18,773 nucleotides of DNA from Fen-1038 sp042408355. Lineage in GTDB: Bacteria; Chloroflexota; Anaerolineae; Anaerolineales; Villigracilaceae. This document shows positions 14,990 to 18,773 of the stretch, piece after piece; positions within the stretch are counted from its first letter, which is position 1, and the number at the start of each line of letters is the position of its first letter. The stretch lies in NCBI GenBank assembly GCA_042408355.1, contig JBHORD010000004.1, forward strand, positions 1 to 18,773, given 5' to 3'. The notes beneath the pieces are model-generated. The model searched no databases and had not been told where the DNA came from. It saw nothing but the letters and a program-made list of their open reading frames with translations. A program made the translations under genes and the position numbers.

Positions 14990-15829
14990 TTAATCCGGCG
15001 GAAGGCCAGCCGCGCCGCCTGCGGCTGTGATTGGCATGGCAAAGCCGATTCCAATGAAAACATCCTGATCGGTTGGATTGACCAATCCGGTCACGATGCC
15101 AATGACCTGACCGTCGCGGTTAAGAAGCGGACCGCCCGAATTGCCGGGATTCACTGCAGCGTCAATTTGAATTAAACCCTGAAGTTTTATATTGGTCCCC
15201 GCCGGCTGGAAAGTGCGGTTAAAAGCAGAAATCACGCCTGCGCTGATCGAGCCATATAAGCCAAACGGATTTCCTACCGCGTAGACTTCATCGCCGATGT
15301 GCATAGCGTTCGGATTTCCAAGCACAGCCGGGACTATCTGCGCGGGAGGATTATCGGCGCGCAAAACGGCGATGTCATTCTGCGGCTGTTTGACCGTCAC
15401 CTGCGCGCTCGATTGCGTTCCGTCTGCAAACGTCACCTCGACTTTATCCGCGCCTGCCACCACATGCAGACTCGTCAAAATATCGCCGGCGTCGTCCACA
15501 ATGACGCCGCTTCCAAGTCCATGATCGGTCTGACCGTCGGCGCCGGCAGATTGTGTCTGAATCAAAATGAGGGAGGGCTGAATGATTTGATAGACGCGTT
15601 CCGAAAACGCGGGCGGCGGAGTCGCCGAGGCGAGGACCTGATTCACCGCATTGTTGACATCCTGCACAGATAGCGGGCGCGGCGCGGGAAATAAAACGCC
15701 GTAAAGCAGAATTGCAGTCAGCGCCGCCAAAACTCCCGCGGCGAACGGAGCCGTTCCCCTCACAAAAGCTCGAAACTTCTGAAGGCGATTCCGCCATCTC
15801 TCTAAAAGCGATACTGAGGGTCCGTTCAT
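14990..15829 (-). CDS. Membrane-anchored S1C (HtrA/DegP-type) serine protease without PDZ domain
   Basis: 279 residues. A basic N-terminus and one hydrophobic helix (about 28-48) anchor the protein, with the protease outside the cytoplasm. The trypsin-like domain has GSGVIVDDAGDILTSLHVVA with His122, Asp152 in NDIAVLRAD, and Ser231 in NPGNSGGPL, so the catalytic triad is complete. It stops soon after GIGFAMPI (260-267), where most HtrA proteins continue into a PDZ domain; the end AAGGAAGLPPD looks like a natural C-terminus rather than a break. The family degrades or senses misfolded envelope proteins. It is the first gene of the five-gene operon, 46 bases before moxR. The ribosome site is weak. 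A possible -10 (TATAAA on the minus strand, 15886-15891) lies 57 bases upstream. Confidence 0.92.
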   Translation of the reverse strand: MNGPSVSLLERWRNRLQKFRAFVRGTAPFAAGVLAALTAILLYGVLFPAPRPLSVQDVNNAVNQVLASATPPPAFSERVYQIIQPSLILIQTQSAGADGQTDHGLGSGVIVDDAGDILTSLHVVAGADKVEVTFADGTQSSAQVTVKQPQNDIAVLRADNPPAQIVPAVLGNPNAMHIGDEVYAVGNPFGLYGSISAGVISAFNRTFQPAGTNIKLQGLIQIDAAVNPGNSGGPLLNRDGQVIGIVTGLVNPTDQDVFIGIGFAMPITAAGGAAGLPPD

Positions 15830-16146
15830 TTTTTCAAAAGGCAGTCAAATTGAACGTTTTGACCAATAACTCACTTTAGCGTCTTTTTATAAGGCCGGCA
15901 TGAATGAAATATGAGGAAATTGCGTAGGCGCAATGGGGGCGGCAGACAAGCAAATTATAAAAGATAGACGCAATTAAACAAGCGGTTCTTTCGCGTCTGT
16001 GAAGACGCCTTGCATCCATCACGTCCGTTGATAATTACGACACAGGATTCGGCGTTGAGTTTCATTCACGGTTGACATCCTCTTTAGCTGTTCATCCAAA
16101 AGACGTCAATGCTATAATCTCTCCAATTCACCGCATTGGAGAGAAA
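15830..16146. other. Divergent intergenic region between the protease and ctaA
   Basis: No gene is visible in these 317 bases. Two small hairpins stand out: ATTGCG-TAGG-CGCAAT (15919-15934) and GCGTCT-GTGA-AGACGC (15993-16008), the latter with a GNRA-type loop and a third copy of AGACGC at 15966-15971. Both lie between the presumed divergent promoters. An isolated TTGACA at 16072-16077 is too far (35 bases) from the ctaA -10 to serve it. Confidence 0.4.
16091..16118 (+). promoter_or_regulatory. Extended -10 promoter of ctaA
   Basis: TGCTATAAT (16110-16118) is a perfect extended -10 element. The -35 region is weak (TTCATC at 16091-16096, 16-base spacer), as is normal for extended -10 promoters. 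Transcription would start near 16125, giving a leader of about 22 bases. Confidence 0.65.
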
Positions 16147-17214
16147 ATGCCAAAGACTCAAAACCGCGCTGTGATGATCTGGATTTTCGCATTCGGATCC
16201 ATCGCAGTTTTTCTTGTCCTGTTCGGCGGCTTCGTCCGTCTGACGCGTTCGGGCTTGTCCATCGCGGAGTGGAATCCCGTCATGGGCGCCGTTCCTCCGC
16301 TTAATCAACAAGCCTGGCAAACAGAATTCGCCCGCTATCAACTCACGCCTGAATTCCAGAAAATCAATTACAACATGACGCTCGATCAATACAAAGAGAT
16401 TTTTATGATCGAGTGGTTTCACCGTTTCATTGCGCGCATCGCCGGCTTTATCTTCGCCATTCCGTTTTTTATTTTTATCGCCAAGAAAACAATCCCATGG
16501 AAAGAAGCGGGACTCTATGTTGTGATGGGGATTCTGTTTCTGGCGCAGGCGCTTCTCGGATGGATCATGGTCGCTTCGGGACTGGTGGATCAGCCGGCGG
16601 TCAGCCATTATCTTTTGGCAAGCCATCTGTTCATGGCGCTGACGTTGATCGGCATCTCGCTATGGACGGCGCTCGGCCACCTGTACGGTTTTCCCGATTA
16701 CAGCCAAAAAGTCAAATGGTCATTTGCAAGCAAAATCGTTCTGGGCGGTCTGATCGTTCTTTTGATTCAAATTGTTTACGGAAGCTTCACAGCCGGACTC
16801 AAAGCCGGATATATTTCCGACACTTGGCCGCTGATGCTGGGGCAGCTGATTCCGCCGGGATTGCTCAGCCAAGTTCAGCCCGCCGCGCTGAACTTGATTG
16901 ACGCGCCGCTCACGGTAGTGTTCATTCACCGCTGGTTCGCCTTCATTGGATTGATGGTTGCCGTACTGATCTACGTTTCGATTCGCAAAGCCGATCAAGC
17001 GCTTGGCGGCAAATTTCCGCGCCAGGTGATAAACGGAATCAATGTTGTAATTGCGTTAGTGCTGGTTCAAATCACGCTTGGGATTCTCGTGATCCTTTCG
17101 CATGTTCAAATTGCAATTGCGATTATCCATCAAGGCAATGCGATTGCATTATTCACAGCCACGGTTTACGTCCTCCATCGCCTGCGCGCCGCGGATAGAG
17201 TCTCGGCTAACTGA
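16147..17214 (+). CDS. ctaA: Heme A synthase (CtaA/COX15 family)
   Basis: 355 residues from the ATG at 16147, preceded by GGAGAG; the open frame begins further upstream but would include the promoter. The protein has eight predicted membrane helices. Family landmarks: GGFVRLTRSGLSIAEWNP (27-44), Glu89 and His92 in IEWFHRFIARIAG, His160 in ASHLFMA, His261 in FIHRWFA and His328 in IHQGNA; these histidines are the expected heme ligands. The enzyme oxidises the C8 methyl group of heme O to give heme A for cytochrome aa3-type oxidases. It contains no cysteine at all, which places it with the COX15-like cysteine-free forms rather than the Bacillus type with a loop Cys pair. No ctaB or oxidase gene is in the window. 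Confidence 0.95.
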   Translation: MPKTQNRAVMIWIFAFGSIAVFLVLFGGFVRLTRSGLSIAEWNPVMGAVPPLNQQAWQTEFARYQLTPEFQKINYNMTLDQYKEIFMIEWFHRFIARIAGFIFAIPFFIFIAKKTIPWKEAGLYVVMGILFLAQALLGWIMVASGLVDQPAVSHYLLASHLFMALTLIGISLWTALGHLYGFPDYSQKVKWSFASKIVLGGLIVLLIQIVYGSFTAGLKAGYISDTWPLMLGQLIPPGLLSQVQPAALNLIDAPLTVVFIHRWFAFIGLMVAVLIYVSIRKADQALGGKFPRQVINGINVVIALVLVQITLGILVILSHVQIAIAIIHQGNAIALFTATVYVLHRLRAADRVSAN

Positions 17215-17244
17215 TCTGCCAGGTCCCCGATTTTCATTCACAGC

Positions 17245-17289
17245 GCAGGTCACGTTTACGAAGCCCTCGAAGAGGAAAGCGTGACCTGC
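17245..17289 (+). terminator. Long hairpin after ctaA
   Basis: GCAGGTCACG (17245-17254) pairs exactly with CGTGACCTGC (17280-17289), and a G-U and two A-T pairs lengthen the stem to 13 bp around a 19-base loop. It lies 30 bases after the ctaA stop. No T tract follows, so termination strength is uncertain. Confidence 0.5.
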
Positions 17290-17306
17290 TGCTCGTTAAT
17301 TAGGTC

Positions 17307-17312
17307 TATACT
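17307..17312 (+). promoter_or_regulatory. Possible -10 element for the unnamed membrane protein gene
   Basis: TATACT lies 28 bases before the ATG at 17341. The only -35-like word is GTGACC at 17281-17286, 20 bases away and inside the preceding hairpin. A start near 17319 would fall inside the left arm of the inverted repeat at 17313-17322. Confidence 0.35.
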
Positions 17313-17342
17313 ATAAGCATCCAGTAAAAGGAGGATGCTTAT
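17313..17342 (+). promoter_or_regulatory. Inverted repeat covering the ribosome site and start codon
   Basis: ATAAGCATCC (17313-17322) and GGATGCTTAT (17333-17342) are perfect 10-bp arms around a 10-base loop. The right arm includes the last GG of the Shine-Dalgarno sequence AAAGGAGG (17327-17334) and the first two bases of the ATG at 17341. If the RNA contains both arms, the start codon would be buried; otherwise the repeat may be a DNA operator overlapping the promoter. Confidence 0.55.
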
Positions 17343-17973
17343 GTCAAGTTCTGCCGTGCAGGCGCTGTCCATCTTGAGGGATGGCAGTCATTTCCAATGG
17401 TACGTGATTCCATTGCTGGCCTTTGTCTTCTATGTTTACACCGTCGAGGCAGAAAAGCGCAACTGGAATCTGATTCTCGCCGGCCTTGCCTTCTGGGGCA
17501 TGGACTGGTTCAATGAGATTGTCAACGGCCTGGTCTTACGTTTCACCGGTTACGCGCCGATCTGGGGTGAACCCGGCCCCACCGCCTATCTGATTCTGGT
17601 CGGCTTGAACATCGAGACCGCATTCATGTTCGCGGTGGCGGGGATCATTTGGACGAAGATGCTTTTGCCGAAGAAGGAAGACAAAATCCTTGGCATTCCA
17701 AATCGCTGGGCGGTTGCCATTGGCGGAGCGGCTTTCAGCGTTTTTGTGGAATATCTTTTGAACTCAGCGCACGCGTTGACGTGGGATTATGCGTGGTGGA
17801 ATCGCGGCGCGCCGTGGCTGATTTTCCTCTTTGGCTATCTGACATTCTTCGTCATGGCGTTCTGGGTTTACGATATGCCGACCATGAAACAAAAGCTTCA
17901 AACCGTCGGTGCGCTCTGGGCGTTCGACATTGTGGCGCTAATTCTCTTCATCGGAATCCTAAAATGGATTTAA
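17341..17973 (+). CDS. Conserved six-helix membrane protein of unknown function
   Basis: 210 residues. I chose the ATG at 17341 because AAGGAGG lies six bases before it; the in-frame ATG at 17335 touches the ribosome site. Six hydrophobic segments are apparent, near residues 22-37, 45-66, 83-105, 124-141, 157-177 and 189-210. Conspicuous charged or aromatic residues lie inside or beside them: FWGMDWFNEIVNGLV (52-66), GLNIETAFMF (89-98), FVEYLLNSAHALTWDYAWWN and PWLIFLFGY. The pattern of buried Asp/Glu/Asn and many Trp suggests a bound cofactor, ion or lipid, but this is a guess. I recognise it as resembling conserved hypothetical membrane proteins in other bacteria and cannot name a function. 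It lies between ctaA and a YwaF-type gene, apparently as its own transcript. Confidence 0.75.
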   Translation: MSSSAVQALSILRDGSHFQWYVIPLLAFVFYVYTVEAEKRNWNLILAGLAFWGMDWFNEIVNGLVLRFTGYAPIWGEPGPTAYLILVGLNIETAFMFAVAGIIWTKMLLPKKEDKILGIPNRWAVAIGGAAFSVFVEYLLNSAHALTWDYAWWNRGAPWLIFLFGYLTFFVMAFWVYDMPTMKQKLQTVGALWAFDIVALILFIGILKWI

Positions 17974-18049
17974 GAGCATTTAAAATTCACCGCAAAGTGT
18001 CACAAAGGTTTTAAACAATCCGCGTAAATCCGTGGATAAAACTTTACGG

Positions 18050-18077
18050 ACCCGCGTCGAAATCCATCGGCGCGGGT
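18050..18077 (+). terminator. Hairpin after the unnamed membrane protein gene
   Basis: ACCCGCGTCG (18050-18059) pairs with CGGCGCGGGT (18068-18077), with one G-U pair and an 8-base loop. Only a short T run follows (GGGTTTC), so it is a weak terminator at best. It lies 76 bases after the stop and 31 bases before the next gene. Confidence 0.55.
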
Positions 18078-18108
18078 TTCATGATCAAAACCAGTTCAGG
18101 GAGAGTCC

Positions 18109-18773
18109 ATGAGTCAATTCTTTGCAGGCACCAATTACACCGGACCGGCTTTTCAATTGTTTGGCGCCGCCCACCTCGCCGCGCTGGCTTTCCTTGTCGT
18201 TCTCAACATTATTCTGATCCAGTTCCAAAACGCCGGCGACGGCACAAAGCGCACCATCCGCTGGACGCTCGCGATTATTCTGTGGACAGCCGAAACAAGC
18301 TGGCACATTTGGAACATTGCCACGAGACAATGGAACATTCAAAACCTGCTGCCGCTGAACCTGTGCAGTATTTTGATTTGGCTCTCCGGCTTCATGCTGA
18401 TCTTCAAGAACTACACGATTTATGAATTCGCTTATTTTTTGGGAATCGGCGGCGCGATGCAATATTTGATCACGCCCGACCTCGGCATTTACGGCTTCCC
18501 GCATTTTCGATATTTTCAAACCTTTACATCACACGGCCTGCTCGTCACCTCCGCAATTTACATGACGGTTGTCGAGGGCTTCCGCCCCACATGGAAGTCC
18601 ATGCTGCGCGTCGCGTTCTGGACAAACGTTTACACGCTGATTATTTATTTCGTCAACATCTCCATCGGCAGTGATTACTTGATGATCAACGCCAAACCGG
18701 CCACGCCCAGCCTTTTGGACTTGCTCCCCGCCTGGCCGTATTACATTATCTGGATGGAGTTGATTGGCATTGC
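18109..18773 (+). CDS. YwaF-type (TIGR02206) membrane protein, 3' end cut by the window
   Basis: 221 codons are visible and the frame is still open at the window edge; the family is usually about 230-240 residues, so little is missing. GGGAGAG before the ATG at 18109 supports the start. There are about six or seven membrane helices. Family landmarks are LLPLNLCSILIWLSGF (80-95), QYLITPDLGIYGFPHFRYFQ followed by TFTSHG (about 118-143), and near the end NAKPATPSLLDLLPAWPYYI. The function of this integral membrane family is unknown. The neighbouring membrane protein upstream is unrelated in sequence, and whether the two share a transcript is unclear because of the hairpin between them. Confidence 0.85.
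   Translation, partial: MSQFFAGTNYTGPAFQLFGAAHLAALAFLVVLNIILIQFQNAGDGTKRTIRWTLAIILWTAETSWHIWNIATRQWNIQNLLPLNLCSILIWLSGFMLIFKNYTIYEFAYFLGIGGAMQYLITPDLGIYGFPHFRYFQTFTSHGLLVTSAIYMTVVEGFRPTWKSMLRVAFWTNVYTLIIYFVNISIGSDYLMINAKPATPSLLDLLPAWPYYIIWMELIGI

Noticed and set aside
14944..15063. 40-codon upstream extension of moxR, or a frameshifted tail of the protease
   Set aside because: The extension overlaps the protease end and the first 40 residues do not look like MoxR. The good ribosome site precedes 14943. No PDZ motif is present in this frame, so a broken HtrA is not supported.
16072..16118. TTGACA (16072) with TATAAT (16113) as one consensus promoter
   Set aside because: The spacing is 35 bases, about twice the normal distance; the extended -10 explains the promoter without it.
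1..18773. CRISPR array, tRNA, rRNA, transposase or phage genes
   Set aside because: I looked for regularly spaced direct repeats, tRNA-like clover-leaf ends and mobile-element proteins on both strands and found none that I could support.

Overview
The window looks like a chromosomal segment of a Chloroflexota bacterium, most likely Anaerolineae. This is an inference from several things: moderate GC with heavily NCG-biased genes, secreted proteins with Thr/Pro-rich 'TPTPT' linkers, PxKF-type and PD40-type extracellular proteins, a BMP-family ABC operon, a MoxR/DUF58/VWA operon and an aerobic heme A synthase. There is no rRNA or tRNA gene to settle it. I see no CRISPR array, transposase, integrase or phage gene.

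Layout. (1) Positions 1-318 hold the 3' end of a molybdenum-hydroxylase (xanthine dehydrogenase family) large subunit on the + strand, followed by a strong hairpin. (2) Positions 602-4758 (+) hold two exported proteins in tandem, visibly more AT-rich than their neighbours: a membrane-anchored PD40/WD40-like beta-propeller protein, and a 925-residue multidomain secreted protein with a SpoIID-like domain, beta-sandwich domains, Thr/Pro linkers, a helical domain and a C-terminal PxKF domain. (3) Positions 4850-10693 (-) hold a GntR/UTRA regulator followed by a BMP-type (nucleoside-like) ABC importer in the order permease, permease, lipoprotein, double ATPase. The gntR promoter region carries a near-perfect palindrome that is a good operator candidate. 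(4) Positions 10945-15829 (-) hold a five-gene operon: membrane-anchored S1C protease without PDZ, MoxR AAA+ ATPase, DUF58 protein and two BatA/B-like VWA membrane proteins. It ends in a textbook intrinsic terminator. (5) Positions 16147-18773 (+) hold heme A synthase CtaA, an unnamed conserved six-helix membrane protein whose start codon lies in a perfect inverted repeat, and a YwaF-type (TIGR02206) membrane protein cut by the window edge.

How it fits together. The importer probably brings in nucleosides or related purine compounds under GntR control, and the xanthine-dehydrogenase-like enzyme at the left edge could belong to the same metabolic theme. The protease/MoxR/DUF58/VWA set probably builds a membrane-associated chaperone-like or stress machine: MoxR remodels, the VWA proteins bind clients through metal-dependent adhesion sites, and the protease acts outside. 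CtaA shows that the organism makes heme A and so probably has an aa3-type oxidase. No clearly new defence or mobile system is visible. The most unusual items are the multidomain SpoIID/PxKF protein, the Gly-rich insertion inside one VWA domain, the start-codon inverted repeat before the unnamed membrane protein, the orphan Shine-Dalgarno sequence with a 16-codon ORF inside the importer operon, and the gntR palindrome.
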